Notes under the pieces: generated by a model
Databases searched by the model: none
What the model was told of the DNA's origin: nothing
The model's input: the letters and a program-made list of their open reading frames with translations, nothing else
Assembly (NCBI GenBank): GCA_964304625.1
Contig: OZ199840.1
Span: forward strand, 10,664,001 to 10,728,000
Reading direction: 5' to 3'
Source: Kudoa neothunni
Lineage: Eukaryota; Cnidaria
Length of the DNA: 64,000 nt
Shown: piece after piece, positions 12,331-22,822 of the stretch
Layout of the letters: each line of letters starts with the position of its first letter
Numbering within the stretch: the first letter of the stretch is position 1
Position numbers and translations under genes: made by a program

Positions 12331-14325
12331 ATGGATCGTTTTACAAACGAATGTCCAAGTGGGTAATTTTGTAACAAATTAATACTTCAAAATACGAATC
12401 GGTTTTGGATGATAGTATCAAGGAGAATGAACCGGATTATTCTCCACTACATTGGAGAAATTATTTTGATCAGAAAACTTTCGCGGACTGTTCTTCTGGT
12501 GTACTCTTATTTGATAGCTAAATTGAAATCTAATATATTTTAGAAATTTTGTGTTTACACAAGTGGGGTCAAGGGGCCTTTATTGATTCTTCTCCATGGT
12601 GCAGGGCATTCCGCATTGGCATGGGCTGTTTTTAGTGTAAAATAACAAAAAAAGTATTCGTCATATTCAGCTAATCATTCCGTTGTTTAGAAAGCTATTG
12701 TAGACTCACACCCTGCCAAAATTGTTGCCATCGACTTACGCCACCATGGTAATTGATTTCATGTTCAACATTGCAACATAATGTGGCATAACAAGGTGAT
12801 TCGACAAAAATAATCGGAGCCTGTATGGATGTTGAGACAGTGGCCAAGTTACACATTGGTTCAACTGATAAATATGACATTGTGTAGTGATTGTGTTGAG
12901 GTGATAGAGAGCTTAAATGAGGCTACTTCCCCCAAGTATATAATTGGTCACAGCTTTGGAGGATGTATCGGCGTAAATATACAACGCAAACTTTCCAACG
13001 TGCTTGGGTTGGTTTTGATAGATGTGGTTGAAGGTAATGAGATTTTCTTTTTTTTCGAAATATTTCCTCTATTGTTAGGCACAGCGAAAGCTAGTTTGAA
13101 TAAGATGAAAAATATTCTTGATCTTCGACCGAAACGTTTTAAAAATATAAACCAAGCTATAAAATATGTGTAGGGCAGTAAAATAACATTGATCTGCAAT
13201 GGAATTTCGATTTAACTATCATTTAGAAATTCTAGTAAAATGACATCCAACAAGGAATCAGCAAGGGTGTCAGGGCCAGGCCAAATGAAATTAATTAATG
13301 ATGACGATGGATTAGACAGCGTAGATTTGTTTTATGAAGAACGTTTTGGTTCAAACGCTGTCACCTGGAGAACCAATCTTTATGACACTAGTGCTTATTG
13401 GTCTGGTAATTTGTATATTTTGATAACTCTTAGTTTTAATTTTTTAATAGAATGGTTCGAGGGGCTTTCGAAAAAATTTCTTTCTTCGAAATGTCCAAAG
13501 TTATTAGTACTTGCTGGGGGGGATCGTTTAGATAAGGATCTTTTGATTGGTCAGATGAGTGGTAATTTAATTTGGTTGGTGGTAGTGCTTCCCATTTAAG
13601 AGTTCCTAGAGAGCAGCTATGATTTTATTGATTAGTCATTTTAGGAAAATTACCTAATTTTTTTTGCTCCTTAATTAATATCAGTGTTAATAGCTATGCA
13701 ACATCAAATATCTTTTACAAACTTAATTATTCTTAATTAAACTATTGAAAATATTACTAAAAAGACTTTGAGTTAAAATCATCAACAAAATAAAAAATGA
13801 ATTTTTATTATAATTTGTATAAAAATAATAATCTATTTCTTAATTTATAGTTATTTGACCTACTCTGCATTTAATTATATAAACGTTAAATAAGCCTTTT
13901 TATATTTTTACTTGAAAGTCTCATAATTATATCATGCTTACCAATAATATAATAGAAGATGTTGTCTTATATTGATAAAAATACAAATATTAATTCCCCA
14001 TCGGATATTAAAACAAACTAGCTCACATCACCATTAGTAATAATGAGGAGGCAATTGGAACTGGGAAGCACTATGATTCATCTTCTATTTTAAGAGTAAG
14101 AATGTGATAAAATTGGATTGTACAGGACTCTATCAACTGGAGATTATTTCGAACAGTGGCCATTGTATACAGGAGGATGAACCTCATAAAGTAAGCGTTC
14201 ACACATTGAATAATATTTTCTATCTGAAATTTTTGTTTCTACAAAAACGCTTAATTTAACACCTAGAATCTATTTAGTTGGCGGACATAATCTCAAACTT
14301 TATCACAAGATATGGATCGCATTAA
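12331..14325 (+). CDS. PPME1: protein phosphatase methylesterase 1
   Basis: Eleven exons join to 319 residues (human 386). PPME1 removes the C-terminal methyl ester from the PP2A catalytic subunit and inactivates the phosphatase. Family order is kept: [11 protein letters not shown] near the N-terminus, then [20 protein letters not shown] (oxyanion region). The nucleophile is in GHSFGG (Ser129), the acid in LIDVVEG (Asp152) and the base in [12 protein letters not shown] (His295). All three triad residues are therefore present. Exons: 12331-12362, 12416-12500, 12544-12636, 12691-12748, 12796-12847, 12888-13033, 13079-13169, 13227-13405, 13451-13561, 14126-14190, 14278-14325. The intron before the His exon is long (564 nt); most others are 40-60 nt. 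An upstream ATG at 12320 hits a stop at once, so 12331 is chosen. The gene is convergent with the HMG gene, 166 bases away. Confidence 0.93.
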
Positions 14326-14491
14326 CAACGCAAAAAGAATCAACAAAATCAATTCTGAACAAAATATTAGAACATATGTTTGTTTAGACGATTATTTATA
14401 GGAATTTTTGATAACACAATATGGGTGACATTCAACAAGCAAGCAAATGTGGGTGGGAGAAATAGGTAGGTGGGTAGGAGTAACGGGGTAG

Positions 14492-15143
14492 TTATTCCGA
14501 ATCACTAGGATCGGATATTTCATCTCCACTTTCTTCCATGTCGGTAGATTCATCTTCATCACTGTCCTCAGCAGTGGCATTGGATGCTTTGGTGGAATTT
14601 TTCCCGGTAGATTTAGTGGGTTTAGATTTTTTCCCCGCTGCAACAGTAGAACCACTTGACTTTTTGTACTTTTCGAGTTCATCATTGTAACGTTTCTTAT
14701 CTTCCAATCCCAACTTGACATATTTCTCTTTATCTTTCTCGCTGGTTTGTTTCCAAACTTCAGCTGCTTTGCTAACAAATTTAGCACCGGTTAATGTGCT
14801 AGTTTTTCGATATTCGGCCAAAAAACACATGTAAGCAGTTTTTGCTTTTTTAGGCGCATTAGGATCTTTATGTTTACGCGAGCCTTTTTTGGTGACAGCT
14901 TTCTTGGATTTTTTTGAGGAAGTAACCATTCCAGCGGCTAGATCTGCTTCAAAACGTTTTTCTATCTTTGTCAGCCAAATCTTGGAAGACTTTACGTTCG
15001 GATTCCGATATGGATTTCCATTTGAGTGATGCTTCTTTGGCTGCTTCTCCTATCGATGAAGAATTGCCTTTGTTGGTCTCACGGAAGTCTTTCATGAAGA
15101 ACATAAATGCGGAAAGTGGTCTCTTGGTTATTTTCTCGGTCAT
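14492..15143 (-). CDS. two-HMG-box chromatin protein (HMGB-like), frame problem in box A
   Basis: HMGB proteins bend DNA non-specifically in chromatin. The gene reads as one block from ATG at 15143. Box A (KRPLSAFMFFMKDFRE to DKDRK) is followed by box B (DPNAPKKAKTAYMCFLAEYR to ELEKYKK), a Ser/Thr/Lys-rich linker and an acidic tail ending DPSDSE. The block is 652 bases, one more than a multiple of three. The frame shifts at a five-base A run (14957-14961), between DKDRK and RFEADLAAG. One A fewer gives a perfect box A and a 216-residue protein. Alternatively, a 34-nt segment with GT-AG ends (14962-14995) could be spliced out to restore frame, but it would delete much of box A helix III. A non-coding 5' exon may lie just upstream, since an AG acceptor precedes the start. 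Confidence 0.85.
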
Positions 15144-18048
15144 ATTTTCACAATCTCTAAACAACAACACAATATCAACAATTCCATTCACAAGCTATGG
15201 CTGAATTGATTGTAATATTATCGTGATTTTGCACATCGACCGAACCCAACAAATATCACATATCGATTAAGCGTTGGTGTTGGTGGATCGAAATATCACC
15301 GAACAACCACAACCACAACAACTCAAACCCACTTACTCAACTATATGTTACTAGTAGGTTGGTAAGCGCACCTTCGTTCAATCTGTGTAAAGCCGCCTTG
15401 TGATGGTATCTCTCGTGCGACGTTGGCGCCTGCTAAATGCTAATGCGAGCTTTTGTTAGCGTTTTTTTTGCGATTTAAATTGTAGAATTAACAGCGATAT
15501 TAAATTTCACTATTAACTCGATTCAATTGCTGGCTGTACTCTCCTAATCATAATACATCGATTTATAAGTGAGTTCCGTGATTGATTTTATATGCGCGGC
15601 TGTAGCGAAAAAAATGTGGGAGTCATTGAATCGGTGAAAATTATTGCCTCTCAGTTCCTTAGCATGAAATACACGCATCACAATATCCCTCCAAAGTAAT
15701 GCAACACTAACACCTCGGGTAATGCGCATGCTATCGTTCATCATAATCAATATGTTTACAACGCTTAACAAACACTAAAACGCTTTGATGCATTTTTAAT
15801 TGGTTTGAGATGGTTTCACTATATTTTAAAAATAAACTTTTCGACTATATCTCAACGTCAACTCATGCAATATTACTGTGTATCACATTCTCGTATCTAA
15901 GGGGATTAAATTTAAGCCTTCTCAACAATTGTTATTATGTTGTCGTTTTTGTAGGCTTAAGATATAACGACGTAATTCTACTATGAGACGCTCAGTAATG
16001 GTCTCAACTATTGGTTGAAAAACTAACTAATATTTTCTCCAAATTTTAACACTTTCCACATTGACACATCACAAACATTTGTTGACTTTTCCCTGAAGAT
16101 ATTAAGGCTTAATCCTATTGTTCAAACCAGTCACGTAGCTCGTTGTTATCGGTGGCTATTTCATTGTGCCCTATTGTTTTTTAAATGAGTTCCTTAAATC
16201 TCCGCCGCGATTCATATTTTTATAAATTAACCTATTAATTTCTCAATATATCTAGATATCGTGTTTCGTTCACTTGAGAGTGGTGTTGAAAGTTTCCACT
16301 GTGTATTTCGGTATTAAACAATTGCAACCGTCATATTGTATACGTGCGGTACCTACCATACAGGATTAAGTGACGCTACCGCGTTTGCACGCACGTAGTG
16401 TGTTCTAATTGTTTGTGCGTGCCGCTACAATACTATTGTTGTTTGTTGCTTGTCCAATGCTGACCTCGACAATTGATTCTATTATTGAAAATTACTATGT
16501 TGACGTGTAGAAAAATGTCCAGTGATTGGATTAACCGCTGGTTAAGCGTTTATACATTTTTGACAGAAACTAACTCTAATCTGCATCTACTATCAATCGA
16601 ACAGTTTAAATATTAAACAACTATTTCACTGTGTAATTAATAATGAGTGATTACCACACCAACTATGATACACCGCCCTAGTCTATGTCTAGCTACTGTA
16701 TTACTGTATCACAGTAGCTGATGGCTCGTGATTACTACTTTAGATGATTTTATGGTCGTTAAACACTAATGTTGATTCGGTGAAAGCTTGTCAACGAATA
16801 GATGTAGTAATCATAAAAAATAAATTAATTTTAAAGAAGCTTAATTTTTAAATGGGTTTACCAATAAGTTTGCCGCTTGTAAACACCATGTTGCCTAAAG
16901 AGAGTTGCGCAAAGATGGCTCTTCGGCACTTGTAAAGAACTAGACAATTTCGATGTTTGATAGAAAAAAGTAAGTGTAGTTTAATATTATAAACGTGTGT
17001 AATATAAAAAATATCTGAAAAACACCGTCCAACACTTAAATCTAACGTCCATTTCCTCATTAACCCCAGAGGGAGACCGTGCGCAAAAAACTTACGCGTG
17101 TAGCCATGGGAGTACCTCGGGTACCCCATAAGTTTTCTATGATAACGATTGCATCTTCTCTTAATTTTTTTAAATTTACAAATGATATATTTATAACTAT
17201 TAAAAACCGGTATCCGAATAATCAAATTAATAAATGAATCAATAAGAAATTTTCAATATGCGATATGCAATATGCGTTACCAGTATACTCTCCTACAATC
17301 TATCTTATTGTTAAGTTTTAAGATAGACACAAATATTTTAAATCCTTTTCGATAGGTAGGAAATAAAATAAAATGCTTCCCGGTTATTCTCTTCGCAAAT
17401 AATAACACACACGGTTGACCTCAGTAGTCTCTACATCGATTGGTGGATTACATTTGATCTGATTCACTGAACGGAAATAAAAATGTATGTTATGGTCCAA
17501 TTTTTAATTAATGTTTATTTTGGGGGTTTCCGTAGAAACCAACTCCCGCATTCAGACGACTTTCCTAGACTGATTCTGGGTTAGTTCAGGGTATGGTTGG
17601 GGTGGTGGTTGCTCCGAAACGAGGATGTTCTGTGGGTTAAAATCCCATATTACCACATAAACGTAAGTCGCCTTAATATGATGCTGCAGTCCCTAAACCG
17701 TAAATGGAGAAGGCCTAACCAGCCCCCACCTTCACAACCTAACAAGTTTGTGCCAGGGGTTTGACCTTGTGAACAAAAAAAATGTGGAGAACCTAATCTG
17801 TGGCCCACGTTACCAATGAACTAAATTTATCAATATTTTAGTAGAAAACATTTTAAATCATTTTTACATATGAAATATAAGTAATCTCATTAATTATTTA
17901 CAATAATTTTCCTAGCCGAAAAAACCGATCACGCCAACAAATTCTAAAATATTTCGCATACAAGCATTGTAAACTTTGATGATTATGTGATAGAAATTTG
18001 TCGATAGGCTTTCATTTAATTCTACCTACCATTTTATATTTATTTATT
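15144..18048. other. intergenic; unexplained short open frames and repeat scraps
   Basis: A 75-codon minus-strand frame (15544-15771) has balanced composition, but I see no partner exons or known motif. A 9-bp perfect dyad AGCTACTGT/ACAGTAGCT lies near 16691-16719. The 125-codon minus frame at 16848-17225 spans a repeat fragment (17085-17130) that recurs near 55200-55275, so I do not call it a gene. Confidence 0.4.
17575..17790 (+). repeat. tRNA-derived SINE-like segment
   Basis: TAGTTCAGGG at 17582-17591 fits the RNA polymerase III A box (TRGYNNANNG). GGTTAAAATCC at 17635-17645 is one base off the B box (GGTTCRANNCC). The segment is clearly GC-richer than its flanks, as SINE heads are here. 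No target duplication or poly-A tail was identified, and the 3' limit is set only by the drop in GC. Confidence 0.35.
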
Positions 18049-18370
18049 GGTAGTGTCTATTTTTGCCGGACGCGCTTTTTTCTCTTTAAATAATAAGTCA
18101 ATCGCTACAATTTTTTTCTGAAAAATATCTTTTTATAAATGCAGAATATAAATTTAGTTTCATTTATCTTTTAGTTGACAATTAGGTATCAAAATACATC
18201 GAGGATATTTTTAAACTCGTTCATAAGTATCATTATAAATGACATTAAATTTTTTTATAAGTCTATATTATTTTCGTAATTAATCTAATTTTATGTGTTA
18301 CAACATCATAAACGAGTAAAATATCCATTAGTGTGCGGTTGTAACGTTGGTAGTCGCGAGTAGAATCACT

Positions 18371-19082
18371 ATGGAGGGAGAGTCTGATCAAACACTACTA
18401 ATTCAGGATATTACATCTGAACCTAAGGTTGGAAATGCATTTACAAACTTTGAAAAGGCTTAAGAATTCATGGATAAGTATTCAAAGCGAAACAACTTTT
18501 GTTTCTGGATCCAAGACTCTAAAAAAAATCTCAACTGTCCTAAAAAAAATTTGATAGAGACATGAACTCTGATCTTGGGTTTATTATGAGGCCACTTTTT
18601 TGTTGTGTTCATGGTGGTAAAAAATGTAACTATCTATACACACATTGATGTAATTAATTGGAATTCAGAGACAATCTAAAAGTAAAAGTGCTGGAAAGAG
18701 AAAAATCAACAGCCATAAAAGTGGTTGCAATTTCTTCATTACACTGCGAGTTCCTAAAAACATGAACATGTTAGTTATTAGAAAATTGGATCATACTCAC
18801 AGCTGCAATAGAAATGAGTATTTTAGGGATTTTTTACCAATGAATAGAAAATTAGATGAAGAAAGAAAAAATCTTATAAAAAATGTTCATTTTTATGATG
18901 GAAAATCTAAAAAAAATGTTTGTCTGATATTTCGGAGGTGTTTAATTCAATAAAAAATTCTCACCCAATTGCAACTATCGAAATATTGCACAATGATTCC
19001 AATGAAATGACTGGAATATTTTTCCAAGACCTTTACATGAAAAACGCTATTATAAAATTTCCCGAACTAGTATTTATGAATT

Positions 19083-19124
<42 letters not shown>

Positions 19125-20740
19125 TAATCAATAATCGAATGTCATTGTATATGCGCCTGTTTATTTATTTGACTTTGGGCAAAGTTAAACAAGAGCTATT
19201 GCTCTTTTATTTGAGGAGCGTACCGTGACTGTTACCTGGTTATGTCAATCTCTACTTAAACATAATGAGGAAATGTCAACCAAAACAGTTTGTTTCATTA
19301 CGGATAAAGACATGATTGAAAGAAACTCTATAAGATCTGTATTTCCTAACGAAAGTACAAACTTATGCCTGTACCATGTCTTAAGAACATTTGGGAGAGA
19401 GATCTCTACATTAAGAATGGGAATAAACAAAGCTGAAGGAATAACTGCCTTAGAGTTGATTCAAAAGCTTTATTATATCAATGATCCAAAAATTTATGAA
19501 AATTACCATGAATTGTTAAATAAGACATGTAACAAAAAATCATTAGTTATTATAATAAATCTTGGGATCCAATCAAACATAAATGGTGCCCGGCATACAT
19601 GAACCTAAAGGGTATATTTTTTCATAGAACAAATAATCTATTAGAATGCATAAATTCCAAAATTAAACAAATCATAAAAAAATTCTCAACAATTGAAATC
19701 TTTTTCAGCGATCTGCTTATTTATTTATCAAGTATGAGGACTGAGCGTGAGAGTAAAGCAGTTAGAGAGTGGGAAACCCAAACTGTTGAGAGATTAAATT
19801 CAGACATTAACGAACGATATAAAACATTGTTAACTTCATATACGTATAATATTATGCAGGATGAAATAAATAATCATATCGAACCCTATACCAATCCTGT
19901 TCCCAATAGTTGTACATGTTGTTTCTACGTAAGTATGGAGTTGCCATGTAGGTAAATAATTTCTGCTAGAAAAAAAATGATCGTGGATTCATATAACGAG
20001 AAAATTTGAAATAGGAGGTGGCACAAAGAATATTACCTGTCATTTATTCAAATGACCAAAAATTTATATCTTTAAAATCCTTCGTGCTATGTGCAACCAA
20101 GTATTACAGAAATTTCGAGTCAGTGCCCTGTTCCGAATTCTGCTTTAAAGCGATACAGGGAGCTAGAAATTCTTTGTAAGAAAATAGCTTCGCTAGGGTC
20201 TGAAAAAACAGGGGGTCAATATGATTCATTAAAAAAGATTTTAGGTGAATTAATCTCTCTTATTTCCAATGAGGATTCTCTGGATAAGGTGACTATTTTT
20301 TCCACTATTCATATATCAACATAATTCAGTTCAAGTTGACGTCTGAATTTTTCGTCGAAAACAATCAGGAGATTTTAATCTCAACACGTTATTAATGATA
20401 GTGTCTTTAGTAAAATTTTTATTTTGTCTTTAGTTACTGAGGAATCACGAATAAAGAATGAGGCTATACTAGAAGCAGTTAATGATAATGCCCCGTCATA
20501 AATAACTGATATGGAGATCCTGAATATTGTAGATGATACCACAACTAAAAATCCATCTTTGAAGGGTGTATCTTTTGTCCATTTTGCCAAATTCATAAAA
20601 TTATAGGAATTAAACTGCCAACAGTAATGAAGTTGAGAGGTAGACCAAAAGGTGTATTACAAACAATTATAGGTTTGAGGAAAAAAGGAAATTCTGATTA
20701 TGATACTAATAATTATAATAACACCAGTATTGATATATAA
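18371..20740 (+). pseudogene. ZSWIM/MULE transposase, decayed
   Basis: The pieces are in transposase order. An N-terminal FLYWCH/FAR1-like zinc module (VGNAFTNFEKA, then NNFCFWIQDSK and LDHTHSCN) is followed by a MULE catalytic segment with FITDKDMIERNSIRSVFP and LCLYHVLRTFGREI. A SWIM zinc finger comes next (CTCCFYVSMELPCR, consensus CxC-xn-CxH). The C-terminal RGRPKG and TIIGLRKK is typical of ZSWIM-like MULE proteins. The closest recognisable relatives are the ZSWIM1/ZSWIM3-type proteins, themselves domesticated from such elements. Several frame changes and stops interrupt it, including an AT microsatellite at 19085-19120. No host-type introns explain these breaks, so it looks dead. It sits wholly inside the inverted repeats. 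Confidence 0.8.
19085..19120. repeat. (AT)n microsatellite inside the MULE
   Basis: An uninterrupted TA/AT dinucleotide run lies within the transposase region of the MULE and disrupts its coding continuity. Confidence 0.9.
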
Positions 20741-21035
20741 TATTCAAACATTTATTATTTAAAAGTAGAATAATCAACATTTTATTAAATTTTAGTGGTG
20801 TATAAATCATCTGCTAAAAATATTAATCTAATTATAAAAATTTAAAATACGAATTGGCCAAATAGTTTTACTTTACTCTGTTTTCATTTGGATATTATGG
20901 ATACAAATTAGCTATGTTAAAATTCGTCCCTGAATGAATGAAACTAAACTTAAAAAAGATATTTGTTGGAAAAAATGGTAACGATTGGATTATTATTTTA
21001 AGAGAAAAAGCACGCCCGGCAAAACAGACACTGCC

Positions 21036-22822
21036 ATATTTATTACATTCAGCAACGAAGTAAAAACCTGAGGTCAATTTTACCCCAGGAGCACCAAGGG
21101 TACCGACGATTTCTAGGCGCTCGGAAGGTTAAACATTTAAGCTTAAAGTCCATTTCCTCATTAAACTTAATTATAGAAAACAAGGACATCACAATCAAGT
21201 CTCACGACATTTTTAGATAACAAAGAATTGTAAAGCACCCAAAATACATGATTATTCAATATTTATCTTATATATCTCTGTAATTGAATGATTTCTTCAT
21301 CGTTCATTTGTTCGTAATCACGAAAAACACGTAAAAAATAGTCGAAATATATTAAAATTAAAGAATACTTTCAAAAATTCCTCACATTATCTCTTTGACA
21401 TACAATAAAAATCTTTCATTTGAACATAATGAAGTTAAAATCAGTAAAGATAGTAACCGAAAAATGAGCATCAGAATGTGTTATTTTTTGTAAACACTCA
21501 ACAAATATAACGAATTAAAATACGATTCTGTGTAGAAAAAAAAGAATAAAAGAAATAGGAGGTTCCTGTTGTTTGACTTTCCATCAAATTACAGTTGTAT
21601 TTTACATAGAAGGGACGTTTTGAAATATCGATATTTAAACTGTTTATAAACAATGATTTTGTATACAATCAAAAACTAAACGGAAATCATAGCCGAACAA
21701 ACTAGAACGACGAAGTAATGCTTATTCATGCGCGCGCAATTCATCACAAAATTCATTGCGCGTGCACGCAATTTACCCCTTTTATTAATCCTTAATGAAT
21801 AAAAAAATCACATAATATTTGCATAATCAATGAATATAGCAATTGTGGGGGTCTTTTAGCACTATTAATATCGCTTTAAAAATAAAATGTATTGAGGAAC
21901 GTAATTAAAAACCTTATGATAATAAAATTTATTATTAATGTTATAACATAGATTTAGAGGCAGGATATTCGGAATGAGTGGTTTATTATCGATAATTAAA
22001 TAGTGATTGAATTCGCAAATTTATTTGTAATTCAAGAAAATTTTTAAAGACGCTGATATTAATATAGAAGGAAGAGCGGAGATTATTTTTATATATAAAT
22101 ATTAAATCAAGTGATTATAGATAAAGCTCATTTTTTCTTCGATTTTTAAAGCTATAAATGCATTACGAGTTGTAATAAACAGTTTGTAAATTTAGAGGCC
22201 GATTATTGATAAAGAATTTAAATCTTCCTATCAAACACAAAAATTTAATAAATTTTTTATGAACTTTAAATTGTACAAAAGTAATAAAAGATTTCATTTG
22301 TGTATTTAATTCTATGAGTTTTATTGAGGTTGTTCAAATTGTAATATAATGTATATCATAACACTACACAAGCTCATTTATTTTAACTGTGTCCGTTTCC
22401 ACGAAAGAAATGAGCATAGCACGTGAGTAATATTATGGATTTTTTTTGTTTATAATATACAGCGTAAACAACTCTGTCACACGCATATCGTACTAATTCT
22501 AATGAATTGGTGTTATTGAATTGAATACACTTGCAAACGACGTACGTTGCGGGAAGGGGTTGAGTTTGTTGAAATTTTTTTCGGATCAAAATAATATTAA
22601 TATTATTTTACACTTTAATTTTATACAACAAATAGTAACTTAAAAGTTTCGTTGCCCAATAGAATAAGGAGTGAAAATGAAATAGATTTCATTCGAGCAA
22701 AATTCAAATTAAAAACCAAATTCGATTAAACTTTCATATTGGAATTAATTCCCCTGTTAAAGTTGATCCATAATATACATTATTGTGAATGTTCGTAATC
22801 GATTGTGAATATTGAGGTAAAA
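21036..22822. other. intergenic; piggyBac-like terminus and no gene
   Basis: CGCTCGGAAGGTTAA at 21118-21132 is identical to 57646-57660. It resembles the TTAA-bounded end of the piggyBac element at 31121-31134. GTCCATTTCCTCATTAA at 21148-21164 recurs exactly at 17047-17063. A 68-codon minus frame (22383-22589) has no recognisable motif. The remainder is AT-rich and featureless. Confidence 0.5.

Larger units (their letters stand above)
18049..21035 (+). mobile_element. MULE-type DNA transposon with long terminal inverted repeats
   Basis: The left end (18049 on, plus strand) begins GGTAGTGTCTATTTTTGCCG. The right end (21035 back, minus strand) begins GGCAGTGTCTGTTTTGCCGG. The similarity of the two ends continues for at least 100 bases. 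The flanking nonamers are TTATTTATT (18040-18048) and ATATTTATT (21036-21044), 8 of 9 identical. That is the 9-bp duplication expected for Mutator-like elements. The element is 2987 bp and carries a decayed SWIM-domain transposase. It landed about 100 bases from a piggyBac-like terminus at 21118-21132. Confidence 0.85.

Noticed and set aside
14392-14787. 131-codon minus frame rich in Pro/Leu/Lys
   Set aside because: It is a frame-shifted shadow of the second HMG box and acidic tail. The HMG frame is the conserved one.
16848-17225. 125-codon minus-strand frame
   Set aside because: It runs through a repeat fragment shared with 55203-55275 and carries no recognisable domain.
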